NCBI RefSeq assembly: GCF_008831285.2
Contig: NC_045146.1
Span: 16,011,289 to 16,075,288, forward strand
Reading direction: 5' to 3'
Source of the DNA: Nymphaea colorata
Taxonomy: Eukaryota > Streptophyta > Magnoliopsida > Nymphaeales > Nymphaeaceae
DNA: 64,000 nt
Shown: positions 1-12,400 of the stretch, in pieces
Layout of the letters: each line of letters begins with the position of its first letter
Numbering within the stretch: position 1 is the stretch's first letter
Position numbers and translations under genes: made by a program
Notes under the pieces: generated by a model
Seen by the model: only the letters and a program-made list of their open reading frames with translations
The model's database searches: none
Told to the model about the DNA's origin: nothing

Positions 1-1160
1 TTGAATGAGATATTTTAATTTTCTTATAAATGAATGTATATTTTAGACTTCTACCCTTTATCATACATAACTCCTTTTTATCCTTCTAAAAAATTTCATT
101 TTTTACTTAATTATGGGTCTTTTGAACATTAATACTCCTGTAAATATAACCAGTTTCGATATGAGTTTTTTTTTTTTTTTTTAAAAATGTGATGTTTAAT
201 TTCCCCATTTTGGGGACTTTTTAACATTCAATGGTTCTATCTTTTGTGTTAGATAAGGGGTTTTTTTGTACTTTTGGGCACCATCACTCTCATAAAACCT
301 GCTATCAAGCATTAGATATAGCTCATGAGCTCCACTTTGAGAACAAATGTGAACGCGGTGGGAGGGTGATGTAATGCAACTCGACAAGTGGTTCTAGTGG
401 GCTCGGCTCCTTGGTGGAAGCATGGGTCAAGTGATCGATCTGTGGCTTAGGGTCGATGTACGTATGGTGAATTCGTGCCGGACGTCTTCCTGACTTCGTT
501 TTTTAATGCCATTAAACTATAGGAGTACATATCGCTTTAGGTTTCATAAATTTCAACATCTTTAGGATTTAATTTGAACCACGGTTGGCCCTACGACAGC
601 CGTAGCGCGCCCCAATTGGTCCATCCCCATATTTATATCAAAAAATCAAGCCATATTGCCTAGAGTTCTGTTGATTTTCATAGAGACTGTTTGGTAGCAT
701 GAACAAATTTTTATTGTTTCAAAAGATTGGAACAAATTCATAAAACACTATAACATTCCATGACTTTACCTTAGTCATTGAGAGAGTTTTGTAGAATAGT
801 AACACAAACTGTTACTGTTGGCAAACAGTTCCACAAATGACGTAAAACCCTCAATAATCATACCCTTATGTTTGCAAGGTTTTGGTTTGCTTAAAGGCCT
901 GGGTGGACTTACGATACATCATTTAACTCGAGTGTTGTGCTTACCACCAAAACATCATGGTGGCCATGAGATTTGAACTTCAAATCCCTTGAATGTGAAC
1001 TGTCTTGTTGCTCGGTTGTACTATACCTCTTGAGACAGGAAAACTTGATTTAGATCATATCTTTCTTGACCTTTTGCCTAAGATTAAGCATAAGAAAAGC
1101 TTCATTTTAGGTCTCAAAAAGGCTCAAAGGATTGATAGAAACCTGTTGACAAAGGCCAAA
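1..1160. other. intergenic DNA, no gene recognised
   Basis: AT-rich intergenic sequence with homopolymer T runs (around 165-182). Short open frames on both strands show no recognisable domain. Nothing here supports a gene. Confidence 0.5.
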
Positions 1161-1660
1161 TGATGCACTATTAAGCCTGGGCATTGGGCCGGATACCTGG
1201 CGGATACCCAATACCTGGCCCGAGCTCAGACTTAAAAAAAAGGCACCGAGCCAACTGAATCAGTTGAAGTGGGCGATGGGTCCAACTAATCTGAAGTACC
1301 ACATACAGGCAACGAGCTTGACTCTTGAGCCGATTGAATGGGCTTAAGATGTCCAGTTAGATGAAAAACCTACTAGTTGATCGTAGTTTTGATATTTGCA
1401 ACTTGCTTTAATTACATCCAAATCAAATTAAACAGAGTCGTATTATCTCGGTGCCTTGCTCAAATCTTGATCGTTGGTAATCCAATTTCAATTATAGATG
1501 TTAACGGGACTTGGTACTGAACCATTAGGGCTAAGTACTCAACCAAGTCTACCTTGCTCATTAACCAGCTGGTACACGCCAGACTGTCTATTATGGGCCT
1601 AAATGGAGCTCACTCTTAGGCCGGCCCATTGATTAAGTAGGCTTAGCCAAACTCAGTTTT
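1160..1660. repeat. GC-richer dispersed-repeat remnant (GGCATTGGGCC type)
   Basis: A GC-richer island in AT-rich surroundings, starting with GCCTGGGCATTGGGCCGG near 1174 and ending with GGCCGGCCCATTGATTAAG near 1620-1638. The opposing GGGCC/GGCCC-rich ends suggest a degraded inverted-repeat transposon. No open frame supports a gene. The assignment rests on composition and opposing ends only. Confidence 0.3.
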
Positions 1661-1765
1661 GGTAGTGGAAGAAATGTAGAAGACCAAAAGAAAAGAAGGC
1701 AGTGGGAGAAATGTACCTGAAAGATAGGTTTTTTCTTTTTTCCTTTTAATCTTTAGATTACTCAG

Positions 1766-1938
1766 GTGAAGCCAGGGGGCCGGCAGGGGCCTTCAAAATT
1801 AAAAAAAAAAAATGTATACATGCAAATGTTTAAGCATTTTCACTTAACGTTATATAAAAAGATTTTGGAAAATTATATCTTGATCTTCTGTTAAAATTTT
1901 GAAACTATAGTTCCGTCAAAAATTCATGGCTCCACTTA
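1766..1938. repeat. MITE-like element with GTGRAGCCA ends
   Basis: About 170 bp bounded by GTGAAGCCAG on the left and TGGCTCCAC on the right, which are imperfect inverted copies. The inside is AT-rich with TTAAAATTTTGAAA. The same end motif and interior recur at 32350-32540, 33130-33300, 33873-33960, 37488-37600 and partly at 30070-30140, so this is a dispersed family. The transposase superfamily is unknown. Confidence 0.45.
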
Positions 1939-2600
1939 TCTTTGTGTTGGGAGCAATAATGATGCAGTTAATTCGATAAAACCAAATGCCTCAATTGCTG
2001 CCTGTTGAAAACTAGATTACTCATGTCCGACTATGTACTCATTTAGCACTTACGATCTTCCCCACCCCTAAACTTTTATTTAACGCCCTTTTAAAAATTG
2101 ATACTTGTGTGAGCATTTAGGATTTTTTTTTTTTTCATTTGTCCGTGTGATTTTATTGGTGAAAGATAATTAAAAGTAGGTAAAATGCAAAATGCCCAAA
2201 ATAAAAATGGATTGCAGGATTCATCCACCCAAGATATGAGAGAGGAAGTTACGAGGGCATTTTGAAAATTTACTAAAAAGAAATGTCCTTTATTATCTTT
2301 TTCACTTTTTTTATTTTCAATTTTGCCTTTACAAAAAGTTTTCTTTTTCAATTAAATTAAATGTATTTTAGACATTAACCTTGGCATTTGTGCACCAACA
2401 TGACGCATATAACAAGGGTAAAAGATACGACTCTCTCTCTCTCTCTCTCCATGACACACACAATCTCTCTCTCTGGCGACCTCCACCACCATTGTCATGT
2501 CCGGAAGATTTTGACGTCGCAGCACTGACCGTTTCTGGGGGATTTATGCTTCTAGCTCTCCTTCTATCAACAAGAATGCATTGCACAAACTAACAGTTGA

Positions 2601-3040
2601 TCTGAATGCTTGGGGCCTGGCATCAACGCTAAGGACATGGGGGCTTCCGATCCAGTTGCCTTTTTGGCTGTCAGACGGTTTCTTCAGCAGTCTTGGGATT
2701 TCTACGTCCATGTGTTTTGCAAGGGAGCTTTAAAAGCAGTAGATGTTCATGTTTTTGTTCGTGGGATTCGTCGTGAGGTGTTATCTTATTACGGGGTCAT
2801 CGCGTCCCTTAAACCCCCTTATTTCTTTCTCCATCCGAGAGAAGGATGGGAGTCAGCTTCGCCGCCATGGCAATCATCGTTTCATTTTGTTTTGAAGCGT
2901 TGTTGCATTCATGCTGCTAAACCTGGCGATTGGTGGTGCTCGGCATGCGCAACCTTAAACTTTGCTAAGAGATTTATTTGTTTTCATTGTGGTCGGCATG
3001 CATCATCTCTTCGTCCTGTTCGATGTTACTCCTCCAGCTT
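2601..3040 (+). pseudogene. RanBP2-type zinc-finger coding fragment
   Basis: An open frame beginning after a TGA at 2598 contains a textbook RanBP2 zinc finger at 2931-2993. It reads W-W-C-x2-C-x3-N-x6-C-x2-C, with the cysteines at residues 110, 113, 124 and 127 counted from 2610. RanBP2 fingers bind single-stranded RNA or ubiquitin, and in plants occur in organelle RNA-editing factors and other RNA-binding proteins. Upstream of the finger the frame is open but matches nothing I recognise. Immediately downstream the sequence changes to LINE reverse-transcriptase ORF sequence in another frame (from about 3040). No complete gene can be assembled, so this is most likely an exon fragment broken by, or captured next to, the LINE. 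The finger itself is secure; the status as a pseudogene is inferred. Confidence 0.5.
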
Positions 3041-5493
3041 CTTCTAGTGAGCAATCTCATATTAGCGATAGAATCAATGAGCTCTCCAGCTTAATTGCAG
3101 ATTGGAGTTCTCGTGATGAGGTTCGATGGAAGCAAAGGTCACGTGTTTCTTGGTTGGCACTGGGCAACGACAACAATTCTTTCTTTCATCAGTCTGTTTC
3201 TGAAAGATATCGAGTTTCTCGTATTACTTCTCTCCACATTGCAGAATAACTTATCAACAACAGGAGCTAGTGGAGGCTGCAACCAATTTTTTTACGCAGC
3301 TCTATGCACGACAAGATTCTGAGATGTGCATTCTTGGTTCATCTGGCTTTCATACTTTACCTCCATCTCAAGCTCAAGCCTTGCAAATCCCATTTGCCCG
3401 CACAAAAATTCTTTCAGCTATTAGCGCTATGTCCAAGCTTAAGGCGCTTGGACCATATGGTTTTTCGATTGACTTCTTTAAATGGCATTGGGACATAGTT
3501 GATGAAGAGGTATGCAATGCTTTTACAGAATTTCATCGGAATGCATTGCTTCCACGAGATGTGCACAAGTATTTAATTACACTTATTCCCAAGCATGGAT
3601 CAGACAACAATATTTCAAACTTTCGTCCAATCTCCATAATGGGGGCTCTAAGAAGGATCATCGCTAAGGTAATTGATGCAAGAACTAGACCACTTCTCCC
3701 TCAATTAATTTCGCATGATCAGTTTGCATTTATACCGGGGAGAGACATTCATCATGCTTTTATTTTGGCTTCTGAGACTATTCACTCTATGAACAAGTCA
3801 AAGTGCCATTTCTTCATGCTCAATGTTGACTTAAAAAAAGCCTTTGATTGCTTATCCTGGACTTATTTGCTGCAAGTATTGGAGTATATGAATTTTGGTA
3901 GACGGTACATCTCTTGGATCAAAGAGTTGCTTACTAAATCAGTGGCATCTCTCGTGGTTAATGGACGTCGAGGGCCCTCCTTTATACCACAATGAGAAGT
4001 TAGGCAAGGCTGCCCCTTATCTCCAGCCTTGTTCAATATTGCAGTAGAAGGTTTAGCAGTCTTGATTAAAAGGGCGGTTGCAAGCGGGTTGCTTAACCCG
4101 AACAATGTGGATGGACTCTCATCTAATTTTATTCAGTATGCAGATGACTTGATCCTTTTTGGAGAAGCAACTCCCCAACAGATGATGGTAACATTGCTCA
4201 TTATTCGTATCTTCTCTATGGCATCTGGTCTTGACATCAATGAAGGTAAAACGTCTATTACCTTGTTTCATATTGATGCATATACTAGGTTTATGGCTTC
4301 TCACATTTTTCAATGCCGAATTGTGGATCTTCCTATCGAGTACTTGGGTCTTTCCTTCAACTTCAAGCAATCAAGACACCCTCTTGGTTGCCAATCATAG
4401 ATAATATTAATAATAGACTGGACTCTTGGAAATCGAGATATTTGTCTCTAGTTGGCCGGGTAACCATGATCAAGCATGTGCTCTCCTCTTTGCCATCTTA
4501 TTTTATATCAGTGCTTTCCCTACCTGTCAAGGTCAATAGTATTCTCAAGAGATTTTTGTGGTGTGGGACAAACCTGGAAAGAGAAAAACATCTTGTGGCT
4601 TGGGAATATGTTACTCAGCCTTCTGCTCGTGGAGGTTTAGGAGTCCCAGATATCAGGAAGAGAAATATTTCTCTTATTTTAAAGTGGTGGGCATTCATCC
4701 AAGACTCCAATTCAATTTGTGCGACGACCTTGCGACACAAATACAATTTGCATAGTCTCTCTTCTTTCCCCAATAGATGAAGAGCATCTCATTTGATGAA
4801 GTCTTGGATATCTACCTTCATTAAGTGCAATTCGAAGACGCATTTCATAGAACATTTTTATTCATGGGCTAGAGATAGTGAAGGGCGTTTCTCTATATAT
4901 CATGCATATAGCTTGCTTCAACTTTTCGGGGTCAACTGGTTTCCTCATAATCTTCGTTGGGCTGGAGGGCCTACTCGACGATCCAAAACTCTTGCATGGC
5001 TCATTCTATTAGACCACGTTCAAACTCAGAATAACCTCAAAACGTCTGGTTTTCACCTTGCGAGTAGATGCCCTCTATGTTGTTGCGCCGAAGAAACTAC
5101 CACTCACCTGGTGTGGTTTTGTCGAGTGTCGCAAGATCTTTTTGCACTTACTTGGTCTATGCCACCCATCGAAGTCACAAACATATCCACAATTCGGGAC
5201 CTGATTCATGGACCAACTAAAGTGAGAAACAAAAAGAAATGGCGCACCATTTGGAGAATTTGGCTCTTTACGTTTTGGTGGGTCATCTGAAACTCTAGAA
5301 ATGATATTATTTATAGAAATGAGGCGGTCTCAGTTGAACGCATGACTTCCTCCATTTTGTATGACGTTTGGTTAATTTCCCGTAACCTATGGGGAACTAC
5401 TGGTACCTTTAACCTCATACAAGAATTGAGAGTTGATTTGTAGATGTAATCTTTTTTCAAGTTCAATTTTTTGTTGGACTTATGTTAATGTTA

Positions 5494-5500
<7 letters not shown>
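3040..5500 (+). mobile_element. 5'-truncated, degenerate LINE (non-LTR retrotransposon)
   Basis: ORF2 of a plant LINE, read in three frames. Frame pieces 3040-3249 (region before the RT, with the VRWKQRSRVSWLALG signature), 3270-4370 (reverse transcriptase: FRPIS near 3620, a D-x-K-K-A-F-D core near 3825-3850, RQGCPLSPALF after 4000, and the YADD catalytic motif near 4138-4149) and 4365-5290 (thumb/connection region ending in a zf-RVT finger CPLC...HLVWFC near 5070-5130) follow in the right order. An in-frame TGA at 3993-3995, a frameshift near 4365 and a stop at 4778-4780 inactivate it. The apurinic endonuclease domain is absent, as expected for target-primed 5' truncation. The 3' end runs into a (CT)n tract at 5499. 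Not autonomous. Confidence 0.93.

Positions 5501-5547
<47 letters not shown>
5499..5547. repeat. (CT)n microsatellite at LINE 3' end
   Basis: About 24 uninterrupted CT units directly after the LINE 3' end. It takes the place where a poly-A or short simple-repeat tail is expected. Confidence 0.95.
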
Positions 5548-5551
<4 letters not shown>

Positions 5552-7760
5552 AATATGAATATAAAATAAAGCTGATAAGAAATTAACATACTACCCCGAG
5601 AAGAACTACTGTTGGCATCTTTTACACCTTGTATTTGTGCTTACCTGACGATCAACCAGTGAGTTACATTTATCATGCAAAAATTCACATTAACTGCTGC
5701 TATTTTTCCTTTCTTTAATTTTCGAATAACAACAATCCGTATAAAGGTGGACAATGTTCTTATCCCAAAGAGGGACGCTGTGTTCCCTGGAGTGCTGTGA
5801 ACATTGCGCTCCAGAAAATGCAGTATTTCCTGCTGATACCAAAGCCCTCAAAAGAAAGACTGTCACTGTTTTGGAAATGTTGGATTATATATCTTGAACC
5901 AATTTTCTCTCTAGGTGCACATTTGGTAGCTCCACACGATATTTCAGCCTTCCACTTGATCATATATCTTGAAATCAAACGCGGGCAGAATTCTTGTAAA
6001 AAGTTTACCAGCTACATTGCTCTCATAAAAATGTAAGGAAAACAAGCGCGCGATTCTTGGCCTTCCACCATACTTCTTCAAACATTTTACCTGTTGCAAC
6101 TTTGTAAGCACAGTAGCCTAAAAAACTTTCAAGCCATCAAACACCCTAAGCGGAGAAAGTGTGTTGTGCCGGACTGAACGCTATATGTAAGGGTTGTTTG
6201 GCAGTACAAACACTTTTTGAATATTCCATGATATGAATTTGCCTTAAAAATTGGAGAAGATTCATAGACCACTTACAAAATGTTTATGTCACCAAACTAC
6301 TTTTTAGGAGGCATTTGTCAACATCATGCCTCTTCATAAGGGTGGTTCTCATAGCATAGATAGTGTCAATATGAAATCCATGCTCCTAGATCCTCAAGAA
6401 CGAATGTAGCTTTCAAATCGGCCTTGGATCTTAGATCGGAGGCTGATCTGAAATACCCTTTATGTGGAGCTTATAAAGTCACCAAGCACTATATAAGGTG
6501 TCACATTTATCATATTGAACTTTTAGCTTTCTATATACTCATCCGGGCTTATGTCTTGACAAACTCATTGCTTTTGTTTAATTTAGCTAGCATTGATCTG
6601 AGATCTGCGGTGATTTGAGACGCTTCATAATCTCATATTTATAAAGTTGAGGTAGGATCAACCCTTACTTTCTTCCCTCACAAAACAAACTGACCTCAAA
6701 TCCACGCCTCTTTAACTCTAGCATGCTTTCAAAATCCAGATCTTCCGTTTGTTTCGACAAGGGATATCTCGTAGCACATCTTGTAAAGCAGACTTGTTGT
6801 GTATGAGATCAAAGGCTATCAAACACACCCTTTAGGGTTAATTATTGACATTCCCAGGCATGTTTGTTTTAGTTTGATGGAGTGTCTCAAACGTACATTT
6901 TTCTCCACCGCAGAAGTCGCAAACAAACACGCATGTGAGAGTAATTATTTTGCAAAGTGCAGATTTTCAATGACGTGCAAGAAATTGGTACAAGTCTTTT
7001 AACCAAACACGGAACTAACTTTAGAGACGGTCGACAAAAAAAAACACCACCGTCGATCACCATGGCAAGTTGAAGGAAATCAAGGTTTGTCTTTATCCTA
7101 GACGACACCAGTCCCCATTTGATTTCATTTATGTAAAAAGGATAGCTCAGTCCGAATGACCTGGAATCGTGGGTCTTATCCTTGCGCGTCATTTGGCAAA
7201 TCCAAAAACTCTTTCATACAATAAAAAATATCAACTTTTGTCAAAAATATTTTTGTACAATGAATAATGATATATATATATATAAAGTAATTAAATATGA
7301 GAACTATATGATTTGGTTTTATCAGTCACTGAACCAACTTATTTAATAATTCGTAATGTTCTTTAAGCAAAAAGTTATTTTAAAATTAAATGCAATTTGT
7401 CCTTCTTTTTTTTCTTTGAAAAATGCCGTTGTTTGTGGCTATTTGTAAATTGCCGTCATGAATCAAGGTTATTAGATGACTTATATCCAATATACATATA
7501 TTTACATTTAAAATTATGTCATTTTCTTAAAATATAGTTTAAAACCGACATGCATGTGGTACTGATGTGTTAGCCACCAAATCGAATTGAACTGTCATCT
7601 ATTTGGTTGAAACTAATTCTGGTGCATAGTAGCGCATCTTCAGGAGAAAGTTGAACATAAATCAAGTTGGTCCTAACCTCTCTTATAAAAATAAAAAATG
7701 TTTGAGCCGCATCCGTGAATTTATCGATTTTATAGTTTTGTTGGATTACTTATAAATAGG

Positions 7761-7791
<31 letters not shown>

Positions 7792-9320
7792 GAAAAAGAA
7801 AGGAATATGTAAAAATAATTAAAAATAATTGTATATATAGCGTGATCTATGGACGGAGGCAGTCCACTATAACAATATGATCGCCTCATAAAACAAATCT
7901 AATGCTGCGAGAGCTAGAAAAGGCCAGATGCCTCATCTGCGAGAGTTAGAGAAGGCCAGAGAAGAGGAAAAGCATATGAGAGAAGAAGAGAAAATGAACA
8001 CAGAATGGGAGCCTCCCCTTTATCCTTTTTTTGACAGGGACTCACCTTTCTCCTTTTACTTATGAGGAAAATAGAGAAATTCTAGAGTTGCTTTTATATA
8101 TATATATATTACATATATATATCAAAAAGTTAACTGGTGAGTCTTACTTTTAAAAATTATGCAGCTATTTAACGAAAGGCGTTTGATCTATCATGATAAA
8201 CAGTTAAGAAAAAAAATAAGAAGAATGACGGGGTTTCACTTCCCTAGGAAAATGGCTAAACTCCATGTATATGTATATATATCTCAAAAAAATTAATTAG
8301 TGATTCTAACTTTTTAAAGTTACGCAGCTCTTTCTAATAAGAAGGAAAAAGTAATAAGAGTTTTCGTTATTCATGAATTTTTTTTTTCATTGTTTTTGTT
8401 TTTCTTTTAATCATTTATGTGTTTGATATGAACAATCGTTTGTTAGATTGCCATCAAGACATCGTTCACTTTTTTTTTCTCTGTTTTATATGTATGTATG
8501 TATAGTCTACATTGTGCATATATATGTATATTCTTATTCAAATGAAGGGAAAGTGTCATCTCATTATTCGCCGACAGTACATAAAAAATTTTCTCCAACG
8601 GAGGTGGCGCTTGTCATCTCGTATATTCGCCGATGGAGGAAAGTGACGGACAAGATGGCATTTCCTTTAATGGACGAAATTACCCTTCCCGCTCCCTCCT
8701 CTGGGGTTGCGTCAGGTTGTGGGCGCCGGGGACTATTAAGAGTCCGGACATTTCATTTTAGGTACCTATATTTTCGTTTTAACCCGAGGAACGACCTTCT
8801 TCTCGGTTATCTCAGTTTTAGCTGGTAAGAACATTTCTTCTTTTTTACCCTTTCTCTACATGTGATTCTTAATTTTTAGTTAGCAGCTCAGCGTGAAGTG
8901 ACATAGTGGAAGCAAACTTTTAAACCTTCCTTTTATAAATCCTAACAGACATTAATTCCATGGTTCAATTCAAGAAACTTTAAGTTAAGAATCCTAAATC
9001 TTTGTGAAATCGATATTTGTACGTTCAAATGATTTTTCATGAATCTATGTTTAGGTTTTAAACCGTAGTGGAAACATTTGATTGATTGTGATTCTCAACA
9101 AAGTAGAAGAATTTAACTCGCTGAGTAGGATGTATTCTACACCTAGGTTCAGTAAAAACTCTTCTTCTTCTTCTTTAAATGCTAACGTAGGATCGATATA
9201 AGGCTTTGCCTGTTTTTAGATGGTAGATTTTGAAGCTAACTCCCTGCTTCTGCTTGGAAGTTGCTAGAAAAAGTTGAGTACTGGAAAGAAATTTAAATAT
9301 ATTGAACCACATTTTTCGAG
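5548..9320. other. intergenic DNA upstream of the ALDH6 gene
   Basis: No convincing gene. Contents are AT microsatellites (7270-7284, 7770-7790, 8097-8120), an imperfect direct repeat of about 60 bp (see separate entry), and short open frames without domains. A short cysteine-containing open stretch near 5790-5900 is unrecognised. Confidence 0.5.
8113..8333 (+). repeat. imperfect direct repeat, two ~60 bp copies
   Basis: Copy one 8113-8172 and copy two 8273-8333 share an ATATATCAAAAA...TTAA..GTGA.TCTAAC/TTAC..TTT..AA..TTA.GCAGCT pattern at roughly 75-80 % identity, 160 bp apart. Origin unknown. Confidence 0.5.
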
Positions 9321-9327
9321 CTTCTAG

Positions 9328-9365
9328 TATAAATGGACCGTAAGCGAAATTTCCCTGTATAAAAG
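9328..9365 (+). promoter_or_regulatory. two TATA boxes of the ALDH6 gene
   Basis: TATAAAT at 9328-9334 and TATAAAAG at 9358-9365, lying 91 and 61 bases before the predicted start codon at 9419. Either would place transcription initiation at about 9360-9395 and give a very short 5' UTR. Confidence 0.5.
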
Positions 9366-9418
9366 GGAGAGATCAGTTGTTCAACCATCGTGGAGTCAGA
9401 GTGTGGAGTGAGGAGAAG

Positions 9419-12400
9419 ATGTTGCAGGCATCTCTACGACGAGGTAAAGGTTCTTTCTCCATTTTCTCCTATTCCCCTCTTCCGCTTCTCCTCCATAAGG
9501 GATGAAGAAGGCGTAAACTTCTTTCTCTCTCGTTCTCTTATGCTCTTTGTTGGGATCATGAAAATGAGCGATTGTGCAGCGAGGAGCTTGAATTCGTGGA
9601 CGTTGGGGAGATATGAGGTGGCGAAATTTGGGTTTTCGACCGCTGCTGACGCGTCTCCTACTCCTGGAAACTCCCCGGTCCTCTCTCTCTCTCCCTCTGT
9701 CTCGCTGGATTTGGTCTATTATTACTTGTCGTTCCGTTTTCCTTGGATGCATGTTTGTATTTTTTTTCTCTTCGTTTATTGCATCACGAATTCGGAAAGA
9801 TTAAAGTAATATAATTCCAAATTGCTTTCAGAATCGCTCTTTCTTGGTCTTTGTAGTTCTTTTGTGGTCTTTATGAAAAAATGATTTGTCTCATTGTATA
9901 TGGTTTGGTCTGAACCAATCATATATAACTGGTCGTGGAGATGGGAAACGTAGTTGACAGAGCAGGAAGCAGGGAAAAGCAATACGGGAATCCAGAACTG
10001 GGTTGGTTACATTCACTTCAAGATTTTGGAAGATTTTCAGGAAACGAATAAGAGCAAATATGAAGAACAGATGCAGAATGCCGTTTGTGTCATAAAAAAC
10101 AATAAGAAATTGACATAAGTAAAACTTTATAAACAACAAAGAGCAGTGTAGGAAATGACACTGCAAGCCAACTTAAAATAAAATAACGTGGCACTGGGGA
10201 TCCCATTACTGGGAATCAAGTTCATGATAGTGATGGGGATTCCTGATAGATTATGCTTCCTGATTCATATCGGTTTCCTGCTTACTCTAAGTTATGCCCA
10301 CAACTACTGGTGGGCCACTATTATGATCGTGTAATTGAAGCGGCAGGAGAGTGACAGTTATATTAGTATTTGAATATAAATTAACACGCAGCAGTTTGCT
10401 GTTTTGCTGAAGAGTGGAGAAGCATGTCCTGGTTTCAGGATTTGGATCCTCAGACTAGCTCATTGCTTGTTGTCTACTTCTTGGTTCTTGTTATTGTGAG
10501 TCTTTTGGGGGTATGTGTGGATTAATTTACCTCACTTAAATTTTTCTGCATTTTATGCATTGGAGGATGCTGATGGTTTTGGCAACTTTCTTTTTTTGCT
10601 TGAAAGAATTTTTGAGTTGCCTTCTCTCTCAGGTTCTTTGAAACGTTAGGTCAATGACTATTTCTGTGGCCAATCCTGATTTTGTGTTTTATCTTATTTT
10701 TATAGCCCAAGGTGAGCAATCTGATTGGAGGGAAATTTGTGGAGTCTCAATCTGATCTTCTGATTGATGTAATCAATCCAGTGAGTATTTATGGCAAATG
10801 GAAACTCAATCAGTAAATGACCATATATTTATCTATATAAGCAGATCAATCATGTTCCAATTGATAAACTTTTATGGTCATCTTGGTTCACTTTTGATAG
10901 GCAACACAACAGGTTGTTTCTCGAGTTCCTTTGACAACTAAGGAAGAATTTACCGCTGCAGTGGGTGCAGCAAAACATGCCTTTCCATCATGGAGAAACA
11001 CACCCGTTACTACACGTCAGCGTATTATGCTGAAGCTACAGGAACTCATTCGCAGGGACATAGTAAGCAAAATCAGTAATAAATATGTATCCTTTATTTT
11101 TTGGTTATGAAATTTCCTTTAAGAAAAGCTTTTGTTTTGCATTTCTGCACTTATAGCTTTTTTGTGATTGACTCTTGATATAAGCCAACATGTATTTTCC
11201 AGGACAAACTTGCCTTGAACATAACTACTGAACAAGGGAAGACACTTCGCGATGCACATGGTGATGTTTTCCGTGGATTAGGTGAGTTTCTAGATCAATG
11301 CCCATGCATATTACATGCCCGTTTCTGCACATTGTTTGCATATATTCGATTCATACGTGATGGCTAATTTATATGGATAGTTGTCTATATCCATGGACAC
11401 CGAATATACATGAATTACAATACGAATGCCTTATCATTCAGTCATGAGGCTGCTAATGCTCTCTACCTCTTGAAAATGCTCATCTCTGCTTGCTGCACAT
11501 GATTACAGCAGCAACCTCACTTTAGTTTTAGAGTCTGGAAAACAAATTTAATGGTTCCTCAAACTTATTCCTGAAAAAGGAAAGGATAAATATTTAGAAA
11601 TAGTGTTTGTCATGGACTGAGCCCATTACCTATAGACGAGATGATGTTTGATGAGGTCATTAGTCACATTGATGTATAGGCTACCCTGGCACTCAGTAGT
11701 TTCTGGCTGGATTGCCCAAGAGAAAAAAATGGGGCATTCTAGTACCTTGAAAGTTTGTAAAAAATGTGTAGTAGGTGAATTAATGTTTCACGTGTTGATC
11801 TTAGGGATTCGATGCTGAATAAATCCACCATTTCATTCCTTTCTTTGTCATTCACTTGAATTCATTTCTGATGGTGCCTCACTGCCACTAATTGTTTCTA
11901 AAGTTTAAACTTGATTGTTCAGAGGTGGTGGAACATGCTTGTGGTATGGGAAGCCTGCAGATGGGAGAATTTGTTTCCAATGTGTCACATGGGATAGATA
12001 CATACAGCATCAGAGAGCCTCTTGGTGTTTGTGCAGGGATCTGTCCATTCAATTTTCCTGCCATGATTCCTCTTTGGGTATGGCTCTCTCTCTCTCTCTC
12101 TCCCTCTCTCTTCTCTAGCATATGCTGACTGGAATTTACTAAAATTCAATTTCCTTTTCAACAAAAACCATAAAAACATCCGTAAAGATGTTTTATTGCC
12201 ACTTTTGGAGTGAATGGATCAATTGTAATTAGATAGTGCTATTCATGGTTTTGATGAGGCACTTCAAAGTTCAAACAATTCTTTGCGTGACAGGCTGCTG
12301 GTTACATCTGTGCCTTTATCTGCTATGGAAACAAGGATTCAGGCATAAGCCTGCTAGAGCTGTTCTGATGTTAGCCTTTGGTTTCTCTTTACAGATGTTT

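Noticed and set aside
8448..8828. 126-codon open frame upstream of the ALDH6 gene
   Set aside because: Low-complexity start, no domain, no splice or start context, and it overlaps AT-repeat DNA.
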